9,502 bases of DNA, taken from JAERML01 sp035687895. Its GTDB lineage: Bacteria; Bacteroidota; Ignavibacteria; UBA10030; UBA6906. Below, piece by piece: positions 1-6,050 of this stretch. The notes below the pieces were generated by a model that was not told the DNA's origin, searched no databases, and saw only the letters and a program-made list of their open reading frames with translations. Within the stretch, counting starts at the first letter, position 1, and each line of letters starts with the position of its first letter. The position numbers were made by a program, and so were the translations under genes. Location: NCBI GenBank assembly GCA_035687895.1, contig DASRUE010000215.1:1-9502 (forward strand), read 5' to 3'.

Positions 1-115
1 GTGTCTGGTTGGTGAACACATCCTCGCGGGGCCGTGAACTGCTCATCGTCCGCATCACGATCTGGATTACCTTCCAAACAACATAGCCGAGAACCATCCA
101 GAGGAAAAATCTCAT
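1..115 (-). CDS. Small membrane-anchored protein, partial (C-terminus outside window)
   Basis: An ATG at 113-115 opens a frame that runs off the left edge after 38 codons. The visible protein starts MRFFLWMVLGYVVWKV, a hydrophobic stretch of about 20 residues rich in aromatic and branched residues that should form one N-terminal membrane segment. It is followed by a basic, polar stretch (RTMSSSRPRED), suggesting a small protein with its tail in the cytoplasm. The start lies 6 bp after the kinase stop codon, and an AGGA four bases upstream could act as ribosome binding site, so it is probably the last or next gene of the folB unit. Small single-span proteins occur near folK/kinase genes in Bacteroidota-type genomes, but I do not recognise a specific family and assign no function. 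Confidence 0.6.
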   Translation of the reverse strand, partial: MRFFLWMVLGYVVWKVIQIVMRTMSSSRPREDVFTNQT

Positions 116-121
116 GACATC

Positions 122-898
122 CTATTGCTGCCTGATGGGATTGTAGTACTCCACCGCCGCCCTGTTCGGCCTGAAAATCTCATCCAGCAACTCGTTGTAG
201 TGGTCTTTGTTTGCAACAAAATCCAGCTCCGAGGCATTCACAATAAGAAGCGGCGTAGCCTTGTATCGAAAGAAAAAGTAGTTGTACGCTTCGTTGAGAT
301 CCTTGATGTATGTTTCCGACATTTCGTTTTCAAATGTCCTCCCTCTTCTCCGTATGTTCTCCATCAACCGGGGAACACTTGACTGCAGGTACACGACGAG
401 GTCGGGGGTCGGGATGTTGTGCTGGATGCTGGTGACCAGCGTTTCGTACAACTTCAGCTCCTCATCCTGCAGATTCAGATAGGCAAAGATCTTGTCCTTC
501 TCGAAAATGTAATCCGTGACAAGAAAGCGATGGAACAGGTCTGCCTGGAAGAGGTCGCGTTGCTGTTTGTACCTCGTCAACAGAAAGAAGATCTGTGTTT
601 GAAACGCGTAGCGCTCAGGGTCTCCATAGAAGTCCTTGAGAAACGGATTCTCTTCAAATTTCTCAAGGACGACCTTCCCCCCCAGTGTTTCTCCTAACAT
701 GGCAGCAAGTGTCGTCTTGCCCGCGCCGATTACTCCCTCAATGGCTATGTGGCGAAGGTCTGTTTTCTCGATCAGTGAAGCGAAGGGTTCCCGTTGCGAC
801 AATGAGACTCCAAGAATATTCGCGCCCGCATTCAGGTTGCCGGAACCTCCCACATTGGATTGTGCTCTTCGTGCCCCGGCATCCAGATAATTGACCAA
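122..898 (-). CDS. Deoxynucleoside kinase (deoxyadenosine/deoxyguanosine kinase-like)
   Basis: This enzyme should phosphorylate deoxynucleosides at the 5' position using ATP or another NTP, as part of cytoplasmic nucleotide salvage. Counting from 898, the P-loop EGVIGAGKTT is at residues 54-63, acidic residues of the substrate pocket are in EKFEENPFL (79-87), and the arginine-rich LID RRRGRTFE is at 183-190. The family DR(S/Y) motif appears as TDYIFEKD (128-135), with Tyr in place of Arg. The catalytic domain from about residue 48 is 211 residues, normal for the family. The start is uncertain. The frame begins with TTG directly after the folK TAG stop and has no ribosome binding site, leaving about 47 extra residues rich in Gly, Asn, Ala and Ser. 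A second TTG at 800-802 has GGAG five bases upstream and gives 226 residues. Substrate preference cannot be read from sequence alone. Confidence 0.88.
   Translation of the reverse strand: MVNYLDAGARRAQSNVGGSGNLNAGANILGVSLSQREPFASLIEKTDLRHIAIEGVIGAGKTTLAAMLGETLGGKVVLEKFEENPFLKDFYGDPERYAFQTQIFFLLTRYKQQRDLFQADLFHRFLVTDYIFEKDKIFAYLNLQDEELKLYETLVTSIQHNIPTPDLVVYLQSSVPRLMENIRRRGRTFENEMSETYIKDLNEAYNYFFFRYKATPLLIVNASELDFVANKDHYNELLDEIFRPNRAAVEYYNPIRQQ
808..811 (-). promoter_or_regulatory. Possible ribosome binding site for an internal kinase start
   Basis: On the minus strand GGAG is followed by five bases (TCTCA) and a TTG codon at 800-802, in frame with the kinase. This start would remove a 32-residue non-conserved N-terminal extension and bring the protein near the usual family length. 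No ATG start exists in this frame before the P-loop, so either this TTG or the one at 896-898 is likely. The site is short, hence low confidence. Confidence 0.35.
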
Positions 899-1405
899 CT
901 ACAGCTTGATATGATGAAGCGACTTCACTACCCTCCCGGTATCCCGGCATGTTGCCACCATTTCCGCGACAGTCATTCCGTTCACGGGGTGAACCAAATC
1001 TGGCGCAATCTCATTGAGTGGAACAAGCACAAATTTCCTCTGTTCCATCTCTGGATGCGGGACGGTGACATTCCCGTCATCATGTACGTGCCCATCGTAA
1101 ATAAGAATATCGATGTCGATCTCGCGCGGGCCCCAACGTTCAGATGCCGTTCTGCCCAATTCCTGCTCGATTGCTTTGAGCCGGGGATAGAGGACCTCCG
1201 GGGCAAGGGTTGTTTCAAGCTCGACCACGGCGTTAAGAAACCTCGGCTGGTCGACCTTCCCGAACGGATCGGTTTCGTAGATAGAGGATGTCCAGATCAC
1301 CTTTACCGCCTCCAGCTTCTGGAGAGCATGCGTGGCATTGTTCAACTGAAGCTCCCGCTCGCCCATGTTGGACCCGAGGCCCACGAAAACTCTGTATGTC
1401 TTCAT
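899..1405 (-). CDS. folK: 6-hydroxymethyl-7,8-dihydropterin pyrophosphokinase (HPPK)
   Basis: FolK transfers pyrophosphate from ATP to 6-hydroxymethyl-7,8-dihydropterin in cytoplasmic folate synthesis, making the substrate for dihydropteroate synthase. The 168-residue protein starts with the typical FVGLGSNMGER segment (7-17). It has the SSIYETDPFG pterin-pocket region (40-49) and the HPPK signature RWGPREIDIDIL (90-101), whose Asp97 and Asp99 would bind the two magnesium ions. The later PHPEMEQRKFVLVPL block (117-130) is also typical. Length is normal for a single-domain enzyme. Its ATG overlaps the folB stop by ATGA, so translation is probably coupled, and it has no clear ribosome binding site of its own. 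Its TAG stop directly abuts the kinase frame, which continues in the same phase. Confidence 0.96.
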   Translation of the reverse strand: MKTYRVFVGLGSNMGERELQLNNATHALQKLEAVKVIWTSSIYETDPFGKVDQPRFLNAVVELETTLAPEVLYPRLKAIEQELGRTASERWGPREIDIDILIYDGHVHDDGNVTVPHPEMEQRKFVLVPLNEIAPDLVHPVNGMTVAEMVATCRDTGRVVKSLHHIKL

Positions 1406-1770
1406 CGTTTCTGTGTGATTTCGACTTCCACATGGTCCACCACCCCCTTCACCGGCGGATGAGGCTTCCTGATTCTCACGGTCACTACTTCAATGTTAAA
1501 GAACTCGCGCAACAACCCCTTTCCAATGGTGTTGGCAAGTGCTTCAATGAGGTGGTACTTCTTGGCAAGGACAAGACTCTGGATGTAACTGTAGACCTTC
1601 TCGTAGTCCACTGTCCGTTTCAGTGAATCACTCTCCACGGCCGCGGAAAGGTCGCAGTACATGTCAACGTCGATTTCGAACTTCCCGCCGAGGTTCTGCT
1701 CATCAGCCAGCGCGCCGTGGTATGCGTAGAAGACGGCGTTCTTGATTCTGATGTGGTTGAGTTCAGTCAT
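1402..1770 (-). CDS. folB: Dihydroneopterin aldolase
   Basis: FolB cleaves 7,8-dihydroneopterin to 6-hydroxymethyl-7,8-dihydropterin and glycolaldehyde, the step just before FolK, so the two neighbouring genes encode consecutive reactions. The 122-residue length is normal. Visible family landmarks are YAYHGALADEQNLGGKF (15-31) with Glu24, VDYEKVY with Tyr56, HLIEALA with Glu76 (pterin anchor), and VRIRKPHPPVKG with Lys102 as the likely catalytic lysine. The ATG at 1768-1770 is the first gene after a promoter-like sequence and begins about 12 nt after the predicted transcription start. No clear Shine-Dalgarno site precedes it. The start codon lies within one arm of a 12-bp inverted repeat. Confidence 0.96.
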   Translation of the reverse strand: MTELNHIRIKNAVFYAYHGALADEQNLGGKFEIDVDMYCDLSAAVESDSLKRTVDYEKVYSYIQSLVLAKKYHLIEALANTIGKGLLREFFNIEVVTVRIRKPHPPVKGVVDHVEVEITQKR

Positions 1771-1874
1771 GATGTTCGAGGCCCAAAAAATATATACATT
1801 GCCCGAGGAAGAATCAATCCTTCAAAGGGTCACTCACCACAAGCACTAACTCCAACGCAACATCGAACATCATG
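1768..1874. repeat. Perfect 12-bp inverted repeat spanning the glnS-folB gap
   Basis: CATGATGTTCGA at 1768-1779 is the exact reverse complement of TCGAACATCATG at 1863-1874, with 83 bp between the arms. One arm contains the folB start codon, the other the glnS stop codon. RNA reading through from glnS could fold so that the folB start is paired, whereas RNA from the promoter at 1782-1817 would carry only one arm. The repeat could also be the ends of a tiny non-autonomous element, but no target duplication was seen. Confidence 0.75.
1782..1817 (-). promoter_or_regulatory. Predicted sigma70-type promoter for folB-folK-kinase
   Basis: On the minus strand a -35 box TTGATT (1812-1817) and a -10 box TATATT (1789-1794) are separated by exactly 17 bp; each is close to the consensus (4/6 and 5/6). 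Transcription would begin near 1782, giving a leader of only about 12 nt before the folB ATG. The AT-rich block TATATATTTTTTG also partly resembles the Bacteroidota -7 element (TAnnTTTG) with one extra T, so the exact sigma class is open. The site fills the gap between glnS and folB, where a new transcription unit would be expected. Confidence 0.6.
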
Positions 1875-3567
1875 CCTTTTCGATCTTTGCCCATGTATCC
1901 CGTAGTGTCACAGCCCGATTGAATACAAGAGAGCTCTCGCTTGAATCATCATCCACGCAGAAATATCCGAGTCGCTCAAACTGGAACCGATCCTGCGACC
2001 GGACATTCCTCAGGCCAGGCTCCACCTTGCAATGGCGCACCACGTCCAGCGAGTTCGGGTTGATGGACTCCTTCCAGTCGCCACCGCCTGGATTCTCGAC
2101 GGTGAAGAGACGGTCGTACAGGCGTGCTTCAGCATCAACAGCATGTGCCGCCGACACCCAGTGAATTGTTCCCTTCACCTTCCGGCTGCTCTGGGGGGAA
2201 CCGCTTCGTGTTTCAGGATCATATGTACATCGCAATTCAGTTACCTCACCCGTGTTGTCATCCTTGATCACACCAACGCACTTGATGATGTATGCATAAC
2301 GCAGCCTGACCTCCGTCCCAGGCGACAGGCGGAAATACTTCTTCGGTGGATTCTCGCGGAAATCGTCTTGTTCGATGTACAGGACTTTGGAGAACGGGAC
2401 CTTGCGCGTACCGGAAGTGGGGTCTTCAGGATTGTTCACGGCCTCAAGTTCTTCAACCGTGCCGTCAGGAAAGTTGTCGATGACCACTTTCAACGGACGA
2501 AGAACCGCCATCACCCGGAGGGCACGCCTGTTCAGATCATCCCGCAGACATTCCTCCAGCAGCAGGACCTCCGACATGTACTCTCTCTTTGCAACACCGA
2601 TGCGATCTGCAAAAGCACGGATAGACTCCGGCGTGAATCCACGACGGCGCAACCCTGATATTGTGGGCATGCGCGGGTCATCCCATCCATTGACGTGCCC
2701 CTCCTCGACGAGTTGCAGGAGTTTCCTTTTGCTCATCATGGTGTATGTCAGGTTCAATCGCGCGAACTCAATCTGTTGGGGATGGTGGATGCCAAGCTCG
2801 TCAAGAAACCAATCGTACAACGGGCGATGGTTCTCGAATTCCAGGGTACAGATCGAGTGCGTGATCCCCTCGATTGAATCGGACTGCCCGTGGGCCCAGT
2901 CGTACATCGGGTAGATGCACCATGTGTCCCCGGTCCGATGGTGTGTGGCAAACAAGATGCGGTACATGACGGAGTCACGCATGTTGAGGTTGGGCGACGA
3001 CATGTCGACCTTTGCGCGGAGCGTGCGAGACCCATTCGGGAATTCTCCTTTGCGCATCCGCTGAAAGAGGTCGAGGTTTTCTTCGACAGTCCGGTTCCGG
3101 TACGGGCTCTCCCTCCCCGGTGCGGTCAGCGTGCCGCGATACTCTCTGATCTCGTCAGCCGTCAGGTCGCAAACGTATGCTTTTCCCTTTTCAATCAACC
3201 GGACAGCATACTCGTAAAGTTGTTCAAAATAGTCCGACGCATAGTACAGCCTGTCTCCCCAATCAAAACCGAGCCACCGGACATCCTGCATGATTGAATC
3301 AACGTATTCCTGTTCCTCCTTTGTTGGATTCGTATCGTCGAAGCGAAGGTTACAGAGCCCATTGTAGTCTCTTGCCAACCCGAAGTTGAGACAGATGGAT
3401 TTTGCATGACCGATATGAAGATACCCGTTTGGTTCTGGCGGGAAGCGTGTGTGAACCCTGCCGCCGTATTTGTTCGTCGTCAGGTCATCATCGACGATCT
3501 CGCGGATGAAATTCGTCCGTACCGGGGTATCCCCGCTTGCCTTGATGTCGCTGTTGTCTATGCTCAT
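1870..3567 (-). CDS. glnS: Glutaminyl-tRNA synthetase
   Basis: GlnS charges tRNA-Gln directly with glutamine using ATP, in the cytoplasm. The 565-residue protein is close to the usual bacterial GlnRS length of about 550. The class I HIGH motif is seen as PPEPNGYLHIGHAKS (43-57) and the KMSKS equivalent as MMSKRKL (277-283). The YPMYDWAHGQSDSIEGITHS region (219-238) is characteristic of GlnRS rather than GluRS. The C-terminal half forms the beta-barrel anticodon-binding region and ends in RAVTLRDTWAK; there is no YqeY-like extension. The ATG overlaps the gltX TGA as ATGA and lacks its own ribosome binding site, so it is probably translated by coupling. Direct charging makes the GatCAB route for glutamine unnecessary. 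Confidence 0.97.
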   Translation of the reverse strand: MSIDNSDIKASGDTPVRTNFIREIVDDDLTTNKYGGRVHTRFPPEPNGYLHIGHAKSICLNFGLARDYNGLCNLRFDDTNPTKEEQEYVDSIMQDVRWLGFDWGDRLYYASDYFEQLYEYAVRLIEKGKAYVCDLTADEIREYRGTLTAPGRESPYRNRTVEENLDLFQRMRKGEFPNGSRTLRAKVDMSSPNLNMRDSVMYRILFATHHRTGDTWCIYPMYDWAHGQSDSIEGITHSICTLEFENHRPLYDWFLDELGIHHPQQIEFARLNLTYTMMSKRKLLQLVEEGHVNGWDDPRMPTISGLRRRGFTPESIRAFADRIGVAKREYMSEVLLLEECLRDDLNRRALRVMAVLRPLKVVIDNFPDGTVEELEAVNNPEDPTSGTRKVPFSKVLYIEQDDFRENPPKKYFRLSPGTEVRLRYAYIIKCVGVIKDDNTGEVTELRCTYDPETRSGSPQSSRKVKGTIHWVSAAHAVDAEARLYDRLFTVENPGGGDWKESINPNSLDVVRHCKVEPGLRNVRSQDRFQFERLGYFCVDDDSSESSLVFNRAVTLRDTWAKIEKA

Positions 3568-5039
3568 GGCAGTCGTATGCTTTCGATAGCAGATCTGATT
3601 CTACGGATGGTTTCATCTTTCCCGAGAATGAAGAGAATATCATAGAGGCCCGGGCCAACCCCCATTCCTGAGACCGCCAGCCGCAACGGATGAATCAAAT
3701 CACTATTCTTGATCTTCAACGCTTCCGCTGTGCGGTGGAGAACGACCTCATAGTCGCTCTTTTGTGGGTGCTCAAGCCGTGAAAATTCCTCGAGGAGACT
3801 CTTGAGGTGATCCGCCGTCTCTTTTTTCCATCTCTTCTTCACAACATCCGGATCAAACTTGGTTGGTGATTGGAAGAAGTAAGGACTTTTCTCGACGAAA
3901 TCCTTCACAAACGTCACCCTGTCGCGCATGGCGCCGATGACCCTCATCAGGTAGTCATCATCAAACTGAGCGTCGCGTACTGGCGAGTCCTTCAGATACT
4001 CTTTGAGCATCTCCAGCACTTCAGCATCTGATTTCTTCCGAAGGTGCTCGAAGTTCATCCAATCCAGCTTTTCGATATTGAAGACGGCCCCCGACTTGCC
4101 AACGCGATCAAGAGAGAATTCTTTCACCAACTCCTCGAGCTGGAAAATCTCGCGTTCATCGCCCGGGTTCCAACCCAACAACGCTACAAAATTGACAAGC
4201 GCCTCCTTGAGGTACCCCTTTTGCCGATAATCCTCCACCGCAACGTCTCCCTGACGCTTGCTCAGCTTCGACTTATCCGGATTGAGCAACAATGGGAGAT
4301 GGGCAAATGTCGGAAGTTGCCAACCGAAGTACTGATACAACAGGACGTGCTTCGGTGTGCTGGAAAGCCATTCCTCCCCCCGGATGACATGAGAGATTCC
4401 CATCAAGTGATCGTCCACGACGTTTGCGAGGTGATAGGTCGGATAGCCGTCGGATTTCAAGAGCACCTGGTCGTCCACCTGGTCGCTGGCAAATTCCACG
4501 CGGCCACGGATGACATCATCAAAACCAACGATGGTGTCGTCTGGAACCCTCATCCGGACGACTGCAGGAGAACCTGAAACTAGTTTTTCCTTGATTTCGC
4601 CGGGCGCAAGTTTCAATGCGCGGCGGTCATACTTGGGAGGAAGCCGCATTGTCTCCCGCATTTTCCGCATCTCTTCCAGTTCCTCGGCAGTGTCGAACGC
4701 GTAATATGCCTCCCCCGAGTCCAACAACTGGTGTGCATACTGTCGGTACAACTCAAGTCGCTCCGATTGCACGTATGGCCCCGTCGGTCCGCCCTTCCCC
4801 GGTCCCTCATCGAAATCGATTCCGGCCCAGCGAAGGGTCTGTATCAGGTTACCCACCGCCCCCTCTACGTATCGAGCTCTGTCCGTGTCCTCAATGCGGA
4901 GAACGAATGTGCCGTTGTTCCTGCGAGCGAAAAGGTAGTTGTACAACGCCGTGCGGAGACCGCCGACATGCAAGTAGCCGGTGGGACTCGGTGCAAAACG
5001 AACACGTACCACGGGAAGGTTGGTCGCTTGATCGGACAT
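3564..5039 (-). CDS. gltX: Glutamyl-tRNA synthetase
   Basis: GltX attaches glutamate to tRNA-Glu, supplying translation and, in organisms using the C5 route, tetrapyrrole synthesis. The 491-residue length is typical of bacterial GluRS. The HIGH-type motif is PSPTGYLHVGGLRTALYN (17-34) and the KMSKS-type motif is SKLSKRQGD (257-265). The GYPTYHLANVVDDHLMGISH segment (198-217) is diagnostic. The insertion around AYYAFDTAEELEEMR (111-125) lacks the cysteines that bind zinc in the E. coli enzyme, so this is a zinc-free type. Because glnS is present, a discriminating enzyme that rejects tRNA-Gln is expected, but I could not place the deciding anticodon-contact residue. It is the first gene after the trp terminator and overlaps glnS. 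Confidence 0.97.
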   Translation of the reverse strand: MSDQATNLPVVRVRFAPSPTGYLHVGGLRTALYNYLFARRNNGTFVLRIEDTDRARYVEGAVGNLIQTLRWAGIDFDEGPGKGGPTGPYVQSERLELYRQYAHQLLDSGEAYYAFDTAEELEEMRKMRETMRLPPKYDRRALKLAPGEIKEKLVSGSPAVVRMRVPDDTIVGFDDVIRGRVEFASDQVDDQVLLKSDGYPTYHLANVVDDHLMGISHVIRGEEWLSSTPKHVLLYQYFGWQLPTFAHLPLLLNPDKSKLSKRQGDVAVEDYRQKGYLKEALVNFVALLGWNPGDEREIFQLEELVKEFSLDRVGKSGAVFNIEKLDWMNFEHLRKKSDAEVLEMLKEYLKDSPVRDAQFDDDYLMRVIGAMRDRVTFVKDFVEKSPYFFQSPTKFDPDVVKKRWKKETADHLKSLLEEFSRLEHPQKSDYEVVLHRTAEALKIKNSDLIHPLRLAVSGMGVGPGLYDILFILGKDETIRRIRSAIESIRLP

Positions 5040-5091
5040 CCCTGAACACTGATGAATGAGCGAGCTACGAAGGCTGTTAAAGAAGGCCTGA

Positions 5092-5113
5092 GTCCGGAGA
5101 GTAAGCCCCGGAC
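5092..5113. other. Stem-loop between trp terminator and gltX
   Basis: GTCCGG (5092-5097) and CCGGAC (5108-5113) form a 6-bp GC-rich stem around a 10-nt loop. It lies just downstream of the predicted gltX -10 box. RNA started near 5107 would miss one arm, so the hairpin forms fully only in read-through RNA or from an upstream start. Function unknown. Confidence 0.4.
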
Positions 5114-5142
5114 AATGTACAAAAAAAGGTCTTGATTGCCAA
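5107..5142 (-). promoter_or_regulatory. Predicted sigma70-type promoter for gltX-glnS
   Basis: On the minus strand TTGGCA (5137-5142, 5/6 match to the -35 consensus) and TACATT (5114-5119, 4/6 match to the -10 consensus) are separated by exactly 17 bp. Transcription would start near 5107, leaving a leader of roughly 67 nt before gltX. The -35 box falls within the loop and stem of the trp terminator and the T-tract lies in the spacer, so one stretch of DNA serves both ends. No experimental support is visible. Confidence 0.5.
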
Positions 5143-5145
5143 GAC
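5121..5145 (-). terminator. Predicted intrinsic terminator of the trp operon
   Basis: In minus-strand RNA GUCUUG (5145-5140), loop GCAAU (5139-5135) and CAAGAC (5134-5129) form a 6-bp stem, followed by C and seven U (5127-5121). The stem is short with only three G-C pairs, so termination may be partial. It lies about 120 nt after the trpA stop. On the plus strand the hairpin has no T-tract after it, so it works only for the trp direction. Confidence 0.6.
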
Positions 5146-5174
5146 TTGCACAGTTCAACCCGAGCGAGGAGCAG

Positions 5175-5261
5175 GTCTGTCGAGCAGTGTGTACTACTAC
5201 AGACTGGAGACGGGAGCGGTTCAGGTCGGGAGGCAGATGTTACTAATTAAGTGACGCTCCC
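5175..5261 (-). other. Structured 3' untranslated RNA after trpA
   Basis: Two stems can be drawn in minus-strand RNA. First, GGGAGCG (5261-5255) pairs with CGCUCCC (5218-5212) across a 36-nt loop. Second, GUCUGU (5204-5199) pairs with ACAGAC (5180-5175), and inside it AGUAGU (5198-5193) pairs with ACUGCU (5188-5183) using one G-U pair, with a two-base CG bulge and an ACAC loop. The inner stem would have a C-A mismatch on the plus strand, so it favours the minus transcript. No tRNA, T-box, SRP RNA or known riboswitch core was recognised. It may be a 3' UTR stabiliser or the body of a small RNA released by the terminator. Confidence 0.4.
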
Positions 5262-5263
5262 TG

Positions 5264-6040
5264 TCATGGATTCATCGCGTTCTTGAGCGAGCGGACCCAT
5301 TGCTTCAGTTCCGGTAATGGCGTTTTTGACTGAAGTTTCTTGATCAGCGCGCTTCCCACAATAACTCCATCAGCGTTGGTCGAGAATATCTGCGCATCTT
5401 CAGGGGTCGCAATCCCGAATCCAACGAGGAGAGGATTCCTACTGACGTACTGACGTATCCTGTCGATATGGTCGGCGTTGGAATTCGATGAACCCGTTAC
5501 ACCGGTGGTGGAGACACAGTAGAGAAAACCACTCGACGCTTCATCGCATGCCTTGATACGTGCAGGCGAGCTGGTTGGTGCTACAAGAAGGATGTTCGCA
5601 AGCCGGTTTGTCTCCATCAGGTTCTTGAAGCGACCGGATTCTTCCAGCGGCAGTTCAGGAAATATCAATCCATCAACACCTGATTCTCTTGCATCACAAA
5701 AGAACTTCTCTGTGCCGTACCGGAGGACAGGATTGAGATATCCCATGAGTATGATTGGTATCGATGACGACCCTCTGATTTCTCTCACCTGCCGGAAAAT
5801 CGTTGCCAGCGTCACGCCATTCCGCAACGCCACCGATGAACTGTGTTGAATAACAGGCCCATCGGCAAGCGGATCCGAGAACGGCATGCCGAGTTCGATG
5901 AGATCGGCGCCTGCGTCTCTGAGCTCGTGCGCCAACCCGACGGTGGATTCCAAATGTGGAAATCCTGAAGTAAGGAAGATGGCAAGGGCCTTCTCTTTTC
6001 TTGCTGCAAGTTCCGCAAGCGATGTATGGATCCGGTTCAT
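5264..6040 (-). CDS. trpA: Tryptophan synthase alpha subunit
   Basis: TrpA cleaves indole-3-glycerol phosphate to indole and glyceraldehyde-3-phosphate and passes indole through a tunnel to TrpB in the alpha2-beta2 complex. The ATG at 6038-6040 gives 258 residues, close to the usual 265-270. With this start the catalytic pair falls exactly at Glu49 and Asp60 (ADLIELGMPFSDPLADGP), the numbering of the enteric enzyme. Other TIM-barrel landmarks are GYLNPVLRYG (105-114) and the phosphate-binding GVIVGSALI near the C-terminus. The frame stays open for a further 75 codons upstream inside trpB, but that extension is not TrpA-like. The start lies 10 bp after the trpB stop and has no clear ribosome binding site, so coupling to trpB is likely. 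It is the last gene of the trp operon. Confidence 0.96.
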   Translation of the reverse strand: MNRIHTSLAELAARKEKALAIFLTSGFPHLESTVGLAHELRDAGADLIELGMPFSDPLADGPVIQHSSSVALRNGVTLATIFRQVREIRGSSSIPIILMGYLNPVLRYGTEKFFCDARESGVDGLIFPELPLEESGRFKNLMETNRLANILLVAPTSSPARIKACDEASSGFLYCVSTTGVTGSSNSNADHIDRIRQYVSRNPLLVGFGIATPEDAQIFSTNADGVIVGSALIKKLQSKTPLPELKQWVRSLKNAMNP

Positions 6041-6050
6041 TGGTGGGAAA

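Noticed and set aside
738..950. 70-codon minus-strand frame across the folK-kinase junction
   Set aside because: It overlaps both conserved genes in another phase and has no family resemblance.
860..1462. 200-codon plus-strand open frame opposite folK
   Set aside because: It is antisense to folK, which has full HPPK signatures; the translation shows no recognisable domain.
1768..1874. Insertion sequence or transposon
   Set aside because: There is no transposase and no target-site duplication around the 12-bp repeat; only a very small element could be meant, so it is kept as a repeat.
2032..2658. 208-codon plus-strand open frame opposite glnS
   Set aside because: Shadow of the glnS coding frame, with no ribosome binding site or domain features.
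5211..5225. T-box-like ACCTGAACCGCTC on the minus strand upstream of gltX
   Set aside because: It differs from the T-box core, lies far from the terminator hairpin, and there is no stem I or antiterminator pairing.
5212..5261. Possible tRNA, because GGGAGCG and CGCTCCC form a 7-bp acceptor-like stem
   Set aside because: The enclosed span totals only 50 nt and contains no T-loop or anticodon arm on either strand.
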